Shown here: piece after piece, positions 24,096-32,889 of the stretch
Layout: the number at the start of each line of letters is the position of its first letter
Position numbering within the stretch: position 1 is the stretch's first letter
NCBI GenBank assembly: GCA_029945665.1
Contig: JAQSCZ010000028.1
Span: 1-37,378 of the forward strand
DNA: 37,378 nt
Source of the DNA: a bacterium
Lineage (GTDB): Bacteria; Bacteroidota; Bacteroidia; NS11-12g; UBA955
Direction: 5' to 3'
The notes under the pieces: model-generated
What the model was told of the DNA's origin: nothing
Databases searched by the model: none
The model's input: the letters and a program-made list of their open reading frames with translations, nothing else
Program-made: the position numbers and the translations under genes

Positions 24096-24099
24096 ATAA

Positions 24100-25692
24100 A
24101 TGGCGCTTTTAACATTTAAAGACATTGCTATTTCATCTAGTACTTCACCATTGGTGAAAGCTCTTAACCTTTCAATCAACCGTGGTGAAATACTCTCTAT
24201 CGTTGGAGAATCAGGTTCAGGCAAATCTTTAAGCTGTTTATCCATTTTACATTTACTGCCAAAAACTTTAGATATAACAGGTGCCATTTTTTTTGAATCA
24301 GAAAAGTTAGGTAGATGTGATTTAATGCAATTGAGTGAGAAGGAAATTCAAAGCTTGGCCTTGGTTGAAATCGCCTATATTTTTCAAGAACCAATGACCG
24401 CACTAAATCCTGTCTTAACTTGCGGACAGCAATTATTAGAAAACATCAAACGCTGTGGTTATTTAGGCGAAAATAGAAAGGTCAGATTATTGGAATTGTT
24501 AAAGATGGTCGATTTAAATGACTACGAACGCATCATTCGTTCATATCCTTTTCAATTATCTGGCGGACAACGTCAAAGGGTAATGATAGCGATGGCTTTG
24601 GCTGGCAATCCAACACTTATTATAGCGGATGAACCAACAACTGCTTTAGACGTGTTACTGCAAGAAGAAATCCTTGGTTTACTAAAACGTATTTGCAAGA
24701 CCGAAAATAAAAGTTTGCTCTTTGTTTCGCATGACTTAGATGCGGTTTCTCAATTTTCAGATCGAACTGCTGTTATGTATCAGGGAGAAATCCTCGAAGT
24801 GAATACAACTACGGAGCTTATTAAAAACCCACAGAATGCTTATACAAAGGCATTGCTAGCTTGTAAACCATCACCTGCGAAAAAGGGATTTTACCTAACC
24901 ACCTTAAAAGATGCTCAAAGACAAAATTTTGTATCAAAAAGATTACAAGAACATACAATAAATGACAAATTAATTTTAAATGTAGCTCATTTAGACAAGA
25001 CCTATAATCAAACTTACAAAGCATTAGAAGATATTTCATTTTCTATTAAAGAAGGAGAAAGCATCGGATTAATTGGAGAATCGGGATCAGGAAAAAGTAC
25101 GATTTCAAAAATATTGGTAAATTTAGAGAAGGCTTCTGGTGGTCATTTTGAATTTAATTTTAAAAACGGTGGAAATTTACCATCCAATGTCCAAATGGTT
25201 TTTCAAGATCCATTTGCCGCGCTTAATCCCAGTTTGAAAATCAAAACAATGTTGGAAGATGTTTTTAAATTACACCAACCTGATGTTAAAAAGGCTAATT
25301 TGAAAAATGAAATGGAACAACTGTTAATGAAGGTTGGTTTGCAAGGAAGTGATTTAGAAAAATACCCTTCAAATTTTAGTGGAGGTCAAAGACAGAGACT
25401 TTGTATAGCGCGCGCTTTGGCAGCTAAGCCCACGTTGTTAATATGCGATGAAGCTACCTCTGCATTAGATCTATCCGTTCAAGCGCAAATTTTAAATTTA
25501 TTGAAAGATTTGCAAAACAGCGAGCAACTCACCATTTTAATGATTACCCATAGTATGGCTGTGGCAGCTTGGTTTTGCAATCGAATTATTGTTTTGAAGA
25601 ATGGCTCTATTGTAGAACAGGGTGATGCCGAACAATTATTTGCAAATCCTGAAAATGCATATACCAAGTTGCTTTTTGAGAAATCGATTTAA
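24100..25692 (+). CDS. Double-ATPase ABC transporter protein, oligopeptide/dipeptide type (YejF/DppD-DppF fusion-like)
   Basis: A 530-residue protein with two complete ABC ATPase domains in tandem. Domain 1 has Walker A GESGSGKS at 36-43, signature LSGGQ at 153-157 and Walker B LIIADEPT at 173-180. Domain 2 has Walker A GESGSGKS at 326-333, FSGGQ at 426-430, Walker B LLICDEAT at 446-453 and switch His484. Each domain ends with the NP-x-NAYTK segment seen in peptide importers. This matches fused DppD-DppF proteins such as YejF. The partner permeases and binding protein are not in the window. It starts four bases after the photoreceptor stop, so the two are probably co-transcribed. Confidence 0.92.
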   Translation: MALLTFKDIAISSSTSPLVKALNLSINRGEILSIVGESGSGKSLSCLSILHLLPKTLDITGAIFFESEKLGRCDLMQLSEKEIQSLALVEIAYIFQEPMTALNPVLTCGQQLLENIKRCGYLGENRKVRLLELLKMVDLNDYERIIRSYPFQLSGGQRQRVMIAMALAGNPTLIIADEPTTALDVLLQEEILGLLKRICKTENKSLLFVSHDLDAVSQFSDRTAVMYQGEILEVNTTTELIKNPQNAYTKALLACKPSPAKKGFYLTTLKDAQRQNFVSKRLQEHTINDKLILNVAHLDKTYNQTYKALEDISFSIKEGESIGLIGESGSGKSTISKILVNLEKASGGHFEFNFKNGGNLPSNVQMVFQDPFAALNPSLKIKTMLEDVFKLHQPDVKKANLKNEMEQLLMKVGLQGSDLEKYPSNFSGGQRQRLCIARALAAKPTLLICDEATSALDLSVQAQILNLLKDLQNSEQLTILMITHSMAVAAWFCNRIIVLKNGSIVEQGDAEQLFANPENAYTKLLFEKSI

Positions 25693-25771
25693 TTCTAGAT
25701 ACCTAGTGAGCTTTTTGGAATGTGTTTTTCCAATCGTTTAAATAAAGATTACCTTTACATTTTACCTAAGG

Positions 25772-27604
25772 ATGTTGAAATTATTTAAGACATCAAATTA
25801 TAACTCCATTATTTTATTTTGGATATTATTTTCATCAGTTTACCTGAATGCACAGCAGAGAGATACGCTTGATTTTTATAGAAAGCTAAAGATTAAAACC
25901 GACCGACATAAATTTACAAAACTGCTTTATGAATCTATTATTGTTGAACCAGTGCATCGCAGTTATGAGAATAAGCGATTATCAACGAAACAGAACCAAG
26001 TGGACCCTAATGCCATTTACGAAGGAAAAATTATACGAAAATTAATTGTTATTGTGTATGACCCTTTCGGACACTCTGTGAATGATACCTTTACAAGAAA
26101 AATAAATGGATTGCAAAAGGCCGGCAATCGTATTCATATTACAACCCGTCATAAAATAATTCGAAACATTCTACTTTTTGAGGCAAATGACACAATTGAA
26201 ATGATAAGGATAAAAGAGTCTGAAAGATTATTGAGACAGATGAATTATATCAATGATGCAAGAATTACAATCAGTGGTTTTAAGAAATCAGACAGTGCGG
26301 ATGTAACTGTAAAAGTAATGGATAAATGGAGTCTTATTGCTTCAGGAGATGCGGGTATAAATGGGGGCAATATTCGTGTCAGAGATAGGAATTTAAGCGG
26401 TCTGGGCCAAACCTACGATCAACGTATAGGTATTTATTCCAATAGGGGATTTGAATATACTGGAGATTACAACATTGCGAACATTAAAAATAGCTTTATT
26501 TCTTCTGATATCTATTATACCTATACAGCTTTCGGTGATAAAGCTGGAATTGCATTTAAACGACCTTTTTATTCACCTCTAACTCGCTGGGCAGGAGGCA
26601 TGGAAACTAACACCGTTCGAAGTCGATATAATTACACAGATACTATAGAGCCAAAGGAAAAATGGGTGCCCTTGAATTTTTACAATTATGATGGTTGGCT
26701 AGCCAAAAGTTTTCCTTTAGAATTAAAAAAGAAAAAAGAAAAGACAGACAATATTATTGTGGGTATTCGTTATGCGAATGTGATATTTGTAAAAAAACCA
26801 TCCTTCGAACTTGATACGAATAAATTGTATGTGAATACAAAAACACTCCTGGGCAGTGTTGGGTATTCGCGAAGAAAATATTACAAAGATCAATTTATTT
26901 ACCGTTTTGGAGCCAATGAAGATGTGCCAGAAGGTGTCTTGTTGCAAGGAACCTATGGACTTCTAAAAAAAGATATTAAAGGATTATATCACTACCTTGG
27001 TTTTGAATTCTCAAAAGGAAAGCACTTGCAAAAGCTAGGATACCTTTCAAGTATTTTTACGATTGGTACATTGTTAAATGTAGGGCAAAAAGGAAATACA
27101 ACTATTAATACTAGTATTAATTATTTTACAGATTTGAGACAAAAAGGGAAATGGTATTTTAGGACCTTTACTTATCTGAAAATGATTAAGGGATTCAATA
27201 AAGAGATTTATGAAACCCTAACACTTAAACCAGACGAGATGTATGGTTTTAACCCAAACGGACTGTCTGGCAATGGTAAAATTTTACTCAATATCGAAAA
27301 TGTAGCCTATGCTCCTTATAACATTATCGGTTTCAAATTTGCACCTGTGATGCTAATCGGCATGGGAATGATAGAGACCCTAAACCCAAAAAAATCTATG
27401 AGCAAATTATATCAGGCTTATTCCCTTGGATTATTAATAAGAAATGAAAACTTACTAAATAGCAGTTTTGAATTTTCCTTTGGTTTTTATCCTGAAATAC
27501 CAGGGAATGGAAGTAATGTCTTTAAATTTAATCCAATTGGCAGTTTCAGCCTAAAGATTAGAAATTTTGACATCTCAAAACCTAATATGATTGGGTTTGA
27601 TTAA
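25772..27604 (+). CDS. Omp85/BamA-like outer-membrane protein with POTRA-like N-terminus
   Basis: A 610-residue protein with a cleavable signal peptide ending near VYLNAQ (about residue 28). The next part (about 80-190) has two POTRA-like units, with YEGKIIRKLIVIVYDPFG, TRHKIIRNILLFEANDTI, ESERLLRQMNYINDARI and DVTVKVMDKWSL. The rest alternates short aromatic strands and turns typical of a 16-strand barrel. This matches Omp85-like proteins of Bacteroidota but lacks the five POTRA domains of BamA itself. It might insert or export specific surface cargo, or be a two-POTRA paralogue with unknown client. It stands alone after the ABC gene. Confidence 0.75.
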   Translation: MLKLFKTSNYNSIILFWILFSSVYLNAQQRDTLDFYRKLKIKTDRHKFTKLLYESIIVEPVHRSYENKRLSTKQNQVDPNAIYEGKIIRKLIVIVYDPFGHSVNDTFTRKINGLQKAGNRIHITTRHKIIRNILLFEANDTIEMIRIKESERLLRQMNYINDARITISGFKKSDSADVTVKVMDKWSLIASGDAGINGGNIRVRDRNLSGLGQTYDQRIGIYSNRGFEYTGDYNIANIKNSFISSDIYYTYTAFGDKAGIAFKRPFYSPLTRWAGGMETNTVRSRYNYTDTIEPKEKWVPLNFYNYDGWLAKSFPLELKKKKEKTDNIIVGIRYANVIFVKKPSFELDTNKLYVNTKTLLGSVGYSRRKYYKDQFIYRFGANEDVPEGVLLQGTYGLLKKDIKGLYHYLGFEFSKGKHLQKLGYLSSIFTIGTLLNVGQKGNTTINTSINYFTDLRQKGKWYFRTFTYLKMIKGFNKEIYETLTLKPDEMYGFNPNGLSGNGKILLNIENVAYAPYNIIGFKFAPVMLIGMGMIETLNPKKSMSKLYQAYSLGLLIRNENLLNSSFEFSFGFYPEIPGNGSNVFKFNPIGSFSLKIRNFDISKPNMIGFD

Positions 27605-27628
27605 ATCATATAAATTATTGAATCAAAA

Positions 27629-27652
27629 TAACAGATTAAATTCTGTTAATCC
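27629..27652. terminator. Weak hairpin region between converging genes
   Basis: TAACAGA (27629-27635) and TCTGTTA (27642-27648) are reverse complements around a six-base loop. An overlapping alternative pairs GATTAA with TTAATC (27634-27639 and 27646-27651). It sits between the Omp85-like gene and the E2 gene, which converge. There is no long T run, so termination would be inefficient or need another factor. Confidence 0.3.
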
Positions 27653-28993
27653 TTAAATCTCTCTATTTACATCCCACTGCTCTAGGTAATCGGCTACTCT
27701 GCGCACAAATGCTCCACCTAAGGCACCATCTACTACCCTGTGGTCGTATGAGTGACTTAAGAACATCATGTGGCGTATCGCAATCACATCACCATGCTCT
27801 GTTTCTAAAACTGCAGGGCGTTTGCGAATGGCTCCTACAGCCATAATAGCAACTTGTGGTTGATTGATAATAGGCGTTCCCATAACGTTGCCAAAAGTGC
27901 CAACATTGGTTAATGTATAGGTGCCGCCTTGGATATCGTCTGGTTGTAATTTATTTTCTCTGGCCCGTTTTGCTAGGTCATTTACTTCCCTAACCAAACC
28001 TAATAGATTTTTAGTATCTGCATTCTTAATGACAGGTACTATTAAGTTACCACTTGGTAAAGCGGCAGCCATGCCTATGTTAATATTTTTACGTTTAATG
28101 ATATTGTTACCATCCAACGAAATATTAATCATTGGAAAATCTTTGATGGCTTTTACAACGGCTTCAATAAATATAGGAGTGAAGGTGATTTTCTCTCCTT
28201 CTTTCTTCTCGAATCTAGCCTTATTTTTTTCACGCCAAAGTACCAAGTTGGTTACATCAGCTTCTACAAATGAAGTAACGTGAGGACTTGTTGAAACACT
28301 CATAACCATGTGGTCTGAAATCAATCTACGCATGCGATCCATTTCGATTATTTCATCGCCTGGCATCATGGTAATTTTTGGTCCTTCGTGTTTAACTGGA
28401 GCAGCTTTAGCAACCTCGGCAACAGGAGCAGAAACAGCATTAGCTATTGCAGCATTTGAAGAATTACTTTGAGCTTTTCTGCCACCTTCAATATATTTTA
28501 AAATATCGCTTTTAGTAACCCTATCTTCTTTACCAGTACCTTGTATTTGCTCTAACTCGGCCATACCAATACCTTCGGTTCTTGCAATATTTAACACCAA
28601 TGGTGAATAAAATCTAGCAGAATCGCTATTTGAAACATGAACTGCAGAGACAGCCGCATTAATTGTTTGCTCAATAACCTTTACAGGCTGGGCCATGGCA
28701 TCAGCAATAATTTCTCGTTTTGGCTCAGCAGCTGCACCAGCACTAGCAGCGGCTTCGGTTCCAACTAGAGCAATGGCAGCACCAACAGGCACAACATCAC
28801 CTTCATTCCACAACTTTTTTATTAAAACACCTTCATAAGTTGAAGGAACTTCAGAATCTACCTTATCAGTTGCAATTTCTACAACTGGTTCATCAAGTTT
28901 AATCGTATCACCTTCATTTTTCAACCATTTTGTGATGGTAGCTTCTGCAATACTCTCACCCATTTTGGGCATTATTAATTCAAATTGAGCCAT
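27653..28993 (-). CDS. 2-oxo acid dehydrogenase complex E2, dihydrolipoamide acyltransferase
   Basis: A 446-residue E2 subunit. The lipoyl domain covers residues 1-80 with the lipoylated Lys44 in EIATDKVDSEVP. An Ala-rich linker follows, then the E3-binding domain at about 128-172 (SPLVLNIARTEGIGMAELEQ). A second linker leads to the acyltransferase core (about 215-446) with catalytic HRVVDG at 418-423. The core transfers acyl groups from lipoyl to CoA. No E1 or E3 gene is adjacent, so pyruvate, 2-oxoglutarate or branched-chain specificity cannot be set; the single-lipoyl layout and GESIAEATI start favour the branched-chain or general type. A -7 box lies 11 bases upstream. Confidence 0.93.
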   Translation of the reverse strand: MAQFELIMPKMGESIAEATITKWLKNEGDTIKLDEPVVEIATDKVDSEVPSTYEGVLIKKLWNEGDVVPVGAAIALVGTEAAASAGAAAEPKREIIADAMAQPVKVIEQTINAAVSAVHVSNSDSARFYSPLVLNIARTEGIGMAELEQIQGTGKEDRVTKSDILKYIEGGRKAQSNSSNAAIANAVSAPVAEVAKAAPVKHEGPKITMMPGDEIIEMDRMRRLISDHMVMSVSTSPHVTSFVEADVTNLVLWREKNKARFEKKEGEKITFTPIFIEAVVKAIKDFPMINISLDGNNIIKRKNINIGMAAALPSGNLIVPVIKNADTKNLLGLVREVNDLAKRARENKLQPDDIQGGTYTLTNVGTFGNVMGTPIINQPQVAIMAVGAIRKRPAVLETEHGDVIAIRHMMFLSHSYDHRVVDGALGGAFVRRVADYLEQWDVNREI

Positions 28994-29004
28994 AATTATT
29001 GCTG

Positions 29005-29012
29005 CAAAAATA
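29005..29012 (-). promoter_or_regulatory. -7 promoter box for the E2 gene
   Basis: On the minus strand TATTTTTG followed by C matches TAnnTTTGC and ends 11 bases before the ATG at 28993. No -33 TTG is evident. This gives E2 its own promoter, separate from the GNAT-glycosyltransferase pair upstream. Confidence 0.45.
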
Positions 29013-29051
29013 ATTATTTTACCTATTAAAATTATTTTTATTTAATTGTAA

Positions 29052-30230
29052 TTATTTAGAAAGATAATTCTCTAAAATTAAAGCTATTTTTTCCCAACTA
29101 AAATTTTCTGAAATTGCTTTAGATCCCTTCTCTCCCATCACTTTTCTCAAAGCCTCATTTGTCAACAATTCGTTAACCGTTTCAGAAAAACTAATCGCAT
29201 CTGTTCTCATAAAAGCGCCTTCGCCATCTGCAATGCCTAAACCTTCGAAACCAATATTCGAACAAACGACTGGAATTCCCATGGCCATAGCCTCTAATAC
29301 TTTATTCTGGGTACCGGCGCCAAATCTTAAAGGTGCAACCACTATACTGGCCGTGTTATACATGGTTTGAAGTTCTGGTATAAATCCTGTTACTTCTATA
29401 TCGGCACCATTAGCAAGTGCTAATACTTTTTCAACTGGCCGCTGACCAGCAATAATAAATTTAACCTGTGGGTGAGTCTTTTTAATCAAAGGGAATATTT
29501 CTTCCACAAAATAAATTACAGCATCTATATTGGGTGCATAGTCCATATTGCCCGTGAATAATAAAGTATCTGATTTACTATAATCATGAGCCATTGGTTT
29601 GAACTTTTGTGTATCTACCCCATTTGGCAATACGTTGATATTTTTAACACCGTGGGCATTAATTAAGAAGTTCATATCCTCGGCGGAACAAACCAAATTG
29701 AGATTAAATTCATTCAGGATAAACTTTTCATAAGCCAATACCCTTTTGCTTTCAATATTGTCTAAAACAGTTACAAAAAAATTGCGTTTAACGGTTTTGC
29801 GTCTTTGCCAATAAAGCGAAAATGCATCAGGCAAATCCAGAATTCTTTTAAGTTGTTTTTTTTCAATCGCATATTGAGCCATTCGCAAGTGCTGAACATG
29901 CACAGCATCAAAATCTTGTTCTTTTAATATTTGCGATAAAGCAAGTTCAAAGCTTCGACTCTTGAAATAATTAACTTGCAATGGCAAGGTCCCAAACATA
30001 CCCCAAGCAACGTTCCAAATACTTTGCCATTTGGGTAATTTAATGACTTTAATGGTTTTAAAAATACCTTCAAGTTCAACAATGTATTCATAATCTTTAT
30101 CTGTTTCGGCAAAGGTTATGAGGTGCAACGAATGCTTTTTTGACAATTGAGTAGCAAGATTAAATATCTTCAATTTATCGCCCCTAAATGGTGGATATGG
30201 AAAGCGGTTGGCAATAAAGAGTATATTCAA
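29052..30230 (-). CDS. GT4-family glycosyltransferase
   Basis: A 392-residue GT-B fold glycosyltransferase. The N-terminal acceptor domain starts ILFIANRFPYPPFRGDKLKIFNLA, a pattern resembling the sugar-transferase group seen in exopolysaccharide clusters (TIGR03087-like, from memory). The C-terminal nucleotide-sugar domain includes LLFTGNMDYAPNIDAV, VTGFIPEL and the GT4 donor motif with two glutamates around GTQNKVLEAMAMGIPVV. No membrane segment is seen, so it acts at the cytoplasmic face. It starts three bases after the stop of the GNAT-like gene, so the two form an operon. Donor and acceptor are unknown; cell-surface glycan synthesis is the likely setting. Confidence 0.88.
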   Translation of the reverse strand: MNILFIANRFPYPPFRGDKLKIFNLATQLSKKHSLHLITFAETDKDYEYIVELEGIFKTIKVIKLPKWQSIWNVAWGMFGTLPLQVNYFKSRSFELALSQILKEQDFDAVHVQHLRMAQYAIEKKQLKRILDLPDAFSLYWQRRKTVKRNFFVTVLDNIESKRVLAYEKFILNEFNLNLVCSAEDMNFLINAHGVKNINVLPNGVDTQKFKPMAHDYSKSDTLLFTGNMDYAPNIDAVIYFVEEIFPLIKKTHPQVKFIIAGQRPVEKVLALANGADIEVTGFIPELQTMYNTASIVVAPLRFGAGTQNKVLEAMAMGIPVVCSNIGFEGLGIADGEGAFMRTDAISFSETVNELLTNEALRKVMGEKGSKAISENFSWEKIALILENYLSK

Positions 30231-30233
30231 ATC

Positions 30234-31346
30234 TTAAAATTGAAATCTGTAAGTAATGTGTTTTTTAATTGGCTGGGCACCCATGGACTCAAACATGCTC
30301 AACATTTTCGGATTGAAATCGCCAATCCAAGCCAATTCATTCTCCGTATATTGGGTTTGTCTGCGAATGGCTTCGCGGAATTTCATAATCAATGCTACTT
30401 CCATACCTGTATTATGATACTGTGGAATAACTCCGAATACGATACCACGTATACGTTTTACCTTTGTTTTATAATATAGGAACTTCAACTTCCCTATTAG
30501 GTTCAGCTTGCCATTCACGTGTTTAAAAACCTGATTAACATCGATTACAGTAATATAAAATCCAATGGGTTTCCCGTCGGCATAGGCAAAAATATTCAGG
30601 TCTTCAACAATGATAGGTTTCATCATTTTCATCAAAACCATGATTTTATCCATGGTCATTGGTTCGAGATTATCGTGAAAAGCCCATGCCTTGTTGTATA
30701 TTTCCATAAAATCGCTTGCATATTTCTCTAAATTACGTTTGCGGATATGATCGAATGTATAAGCAGGATTCGCGAATACCCTGCCGGCTAATTTGCTAAA
30801 ACGTTCGAAATTAAAAATACCTTCATGGATTAGTGAGGTTGTTTGACCAATTTCATGCTTAAAACCATAATTTTCAAAAAGCGCTTGGTAATAAGGCAAG
30901 TTGTAGTTTTCACGATAACTAGGGCTTTCAAAACCATCGACCATTAATCCCCAAAAACTATCGCGCTCTCCAAAATTAATTGGACCATCCATATAAAGAC
31001 AGTTGTGTTCTTTCAACCATTTTTTACATTCATCAAACAATAAATTGGCGGCATTCTGATTATCTATGCACTCAAAGAAGCCGATGCCACCAGTGATGGA
31101 ACCCGTTCTGGGCGATTGATTATAAAATGCGGCTACTCTTCCTATTATTTCATTGTTTTTATAAAGCAACCATTGCACACACTCCCCTGTTTTGAATGCA
31201 GGATTTTCAACAGGATTAAAAACAGTTTCAATGTCCTTGTCAAGGGGCATAATATAGTTTTTATCATTTTTATAGAGTTTTTTGGCCGATTGAATAAAGT
31301 CATTCAATTGCTGCTTATTACTCACTTTTATTAATTGATATTCCAC
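30234..31346 (-). CDS. GNAT-like protein, probably with two acetyltransferase-type domains
   Basis: Encodes 370 residues from the GTG at 31346. The frame continues to a TTG at 31376, but that would place the start upstream of a TATTTTTG promoter box. The GTG start gives the homologue-like opening VEYQLIKVSNKQQLNDFI. The first domain (about 1-140) has KLYKNDKNYIMPL and IIGRVAAFYN, and the second (about 200-340) has FAYADGKPIGFYITVIDVNQ and GVIPQYHNTGMEVALI, both GNAT-like. The central DGPINFGERDSFWGLMVDG is conserved in this Bacteroidota family. I cannot name the substrate. It is co-transcribed with the GT4 glycosyltransferase three bases downstream. Confidence 0.72.
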   Translation of the reverse strand: MEYQLIKVSNKQQLNDFIQSAKKLYKNDKNYIMPLDKDIETVFNPVENPAFKTGECVQWLLYKNNEIIGRVAAFYNQSPRTGSITGGIGFFECIDNQNAANLLFDECKKWLKEHNCLYMDGPINFGERDSFWGLMVDGFESPSYRENYNLPYYQALFENYGFKHEIGQTTSLIHEGIFNFERFSKLAGRVFANPAYTFDHIRKRNLEKYASDFMEIYNKAWAFHDNLEPMTMDKIMVLMKMMKPIIVEDLNIFAYADGKPIGFYITVIDVNQVFKHVNGKLNLIGKLKFLYYKTKVKRIRGIVFGVIPQYHNTGMEVALIMKFREAIRRQTQYTENELAWIGDFNPKMLSMFESMGAQPIKKHITYRFQF

Positions 31347-31350
31347 ACTG

Positions 31351-31358
31351 CAAAAATA
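31351..31358 (-). promoter_or_regulatory. -7 promoter box abutting the GNAT-like gene start
   Basis: On the minus strand TATTTTTG followed by C matches TAnnTTTGC and ends only four bases before the GTG at 31346. Transcription would then begin at or next to the start codon, implying a leaderless message, or else the true start is the next in-frame GTG at 31325. Confidence 0.4.
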
Positions 31359-31407
31359 TTTTATAATTAGATACAAATTTTAGTTTTTTTTGCACTTAGT
31401 AAAAATA

Positions 31408-32202
31408 ATGAGAAACTTAAAGTACAAACCAACATCACCGATTGAACATCCTTTGATATCAAAGGAAGATGTTGCTAAAATGAGGGCTTATTATTTTAAT
31501 GAGGATTCAAGTAATCTGAAGTTCTTATTAGAAAAAAGGTATGGTTGGATGAATAATTTCATCAAAAATGACGATATTGGCGTTGAATTTGGGAGTGGAA
31601 CAGGTTTTAGTAAATTATTTATTAAGTGTAGAAATTTCAAAATTACAGATATAAATGATTACGAATGGTTAGATGAGAGTGGAATTGATGTTACCAATTC
31701 GCCCTATCAAAGCAATAGTCTTGATTTTGTGTTGGTATCTAATTTGATTTATACTTTACCTATCCCCCAATTGTTTTTCAAAGAAATGGAGCGAATTCTT
31801 AGGCCTGGAGGCGTTGTTATAATACACGAAGTAAATGCATCTTGGAGTATGAGAAGAATTGTAAAGGTTAGAAAACATGAAGGTTATGATTTTACTTATA
31901 AAGCCTTTGAAAATGCGACTACCCATAGCCATGCCAATAATTCAATTAATATTGCTATTCCACGTTTATTATTCGACCATAAAAATATTTTTGAATCCAA
32001 AGTACCTGCCTTCAAAATTGTTTATTCTGGCTTCAGCGAATTTCTTATACTTTTAAATTCTGGAGGCTTGTCAACGCAAACTAAATTTTTAAGATTGCCG
32101 AGATTTCTCTTAAAATTAGTCAATAAGGTTGACAAAATATTGATTAAGATTACACCTCAAACCTTTGCTTTACAGCGTCAGATCGTGATTCAAAAAAAAT
32201 AA
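31408..32202 (+). CDS. Class I SAM-dependent methyltransferase
   Basis: Encodes 264 residues from the ATG at 31408; an upstream TTG at 31390 would add six residues. The S-adenosylmethionine site is VEFGSGTGFSKLF, with an acidic strand-2 end (ITDIND) and post-II motif NSLDFVLVSNLIYTLP. ERILRPGGVVIIHEVNASWS is the motif III region, all typical of the Methyltransf_11 group. The C-terminal part is hydrophobic and basic, which may place it near the membrane. The acceptor is unknown. It is the first gene of an operon with an NAD(P)-binding protein, whose ATG follows its stop directly, and a bestrophin gene. Confidence 0.85.
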   Translation: MRNLKYKPTSPIEHPLISKEDVAKMRAYYFNEDSSNLKFLLEKRYGWMNNFIKNDDIGVEFGSGTGFSKLFIKCRNFKITDINDYEWLDESGIDVTNSPYQSNSLDFVLVSNLIYTLPIPQLFFKEMERILRPGGVVIIHEVNASWSMRRIVKVRKHEGYDFTYKAFENATTHSHANNSINIAIPRLLFDHKNIFESKVPAFKIVYSGFSEFLILLNSGGLSTQTKFLRLPRFLLKLVNKVDKILIKITPQTFALQRQIVIQKK

Positions 32203-32889
32203 ATGAAACTTAAAATAATTATAACCGGAGCAACTGGAATGGTTGGTGAAGGCGTTTTGCTAGCATGCTTAAAGCATCCAGATGTAGAAAGCATTTTGGT
32301 AATTAATAGAAAACATCTGCCAATACAAAATCCCAAATTGAAAGAAATTATTCATTCAGATTTTTACAATTTGAATCCAATTGCCGATCAAATGAAAGGT
32401 TACAATGCCTGTTTCTTTAATCTTGGTGTAACCTCCATAGGTAAGAATGAGGAAGAATACAGTCACCTTACCTATGATTTAACGCTTCACATGGCTTCAA
32501 CATTGGCAGCAATTAATACCAATATGACTTTTTGTTATGTTTCAGGCAGTGGAACAGATAGTTCAGAAACCGGCAAGACTATGTGGGCAAGGGTAAAAGG
32601 CAAGACAGAAAACGCAATACTCGCACTGCCTTTCAAGGCCGCATTTATGTTTCGACCAGGATTTTTGAAACCGACCATTGGACAGCAGAATGTGCTTAAA
32701 GCTTATAAATATTTTGGATGGTTATATCCTTCAATTCGTTTGTTTTTTCCAAAATTTGCTACTACAATAGAAGAATTAGGAAATGCCATGATAAATGTTG
32801 CACAAAATGGTTATTCCAAACCATTTATAGAAGTAAAAGACATTTTAATATTATCAAAAAAAAACAAAGCAGTAAACTTATGTATGTAA
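32203..32889 (+). CDS. NAD(P)-binding atypical SDR / epimerase-like protein
   Basis: A 228-residue Rossmann-fold protein with the cofactor motif IIITGATGMVGEGVL at the N-terminus (TGxxGxxG type). FFNLGVTSIGK and CYVSGSGTDSSETGKTMWARVKGKTENAI follow in the middle, where the YxxxK of classical SDRs is replaced by W-A-R-V-K. It resembles the atypical HTATIP2/CC3-like group, in which catalysis is often not demonstrated. The ATG directly follows the methyltransferase stop codon, and its last codons overlap the bestrophin start by ten bases, so all three genes are coupled. The substrate is unknown. Confidence 0.82.
   Translation: MKLKIIITGATGMVGEGVLLACLKHPDVESILVINRKHLPIQNPKLKEIIHSDFYNLNPIADQMKGYNACFFNLGVTSIGKNEEEYSHLTYDLTLHMASTLAAINTNMTFCYVSGSGTDSSETGKTMWARVKGKTENAILALPFKAAFMFRPGFLKPTIGQQNVLKAYKYFGWLYPSIRLFFPKFATTIEELGNAMINVAQNGYSKPFIEVKDILILSKKNKAVNLCM

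Noticed and set aside
25715-25733. TTGGAA-N7-TTCCAA hairpin after the ABC ATPase gene as a terminator.
   Set aside because: Six-base, AT-leaning stem followed by TCGTTTAAAT instead of a T run. Possible but not supported enough to annotate.
27921-28283. Minus-gene E2 region with a 120-codon plus-strand frame.
   Set aside because: Antisense to the conserved acyltransferase core, with no independent support.
31390-31407. TTG start six codons upstream of the methyltransferase ATG.
   Set aside because: The ATG at 31408 is a better start, and the extra residues are not part of the conserved fold.
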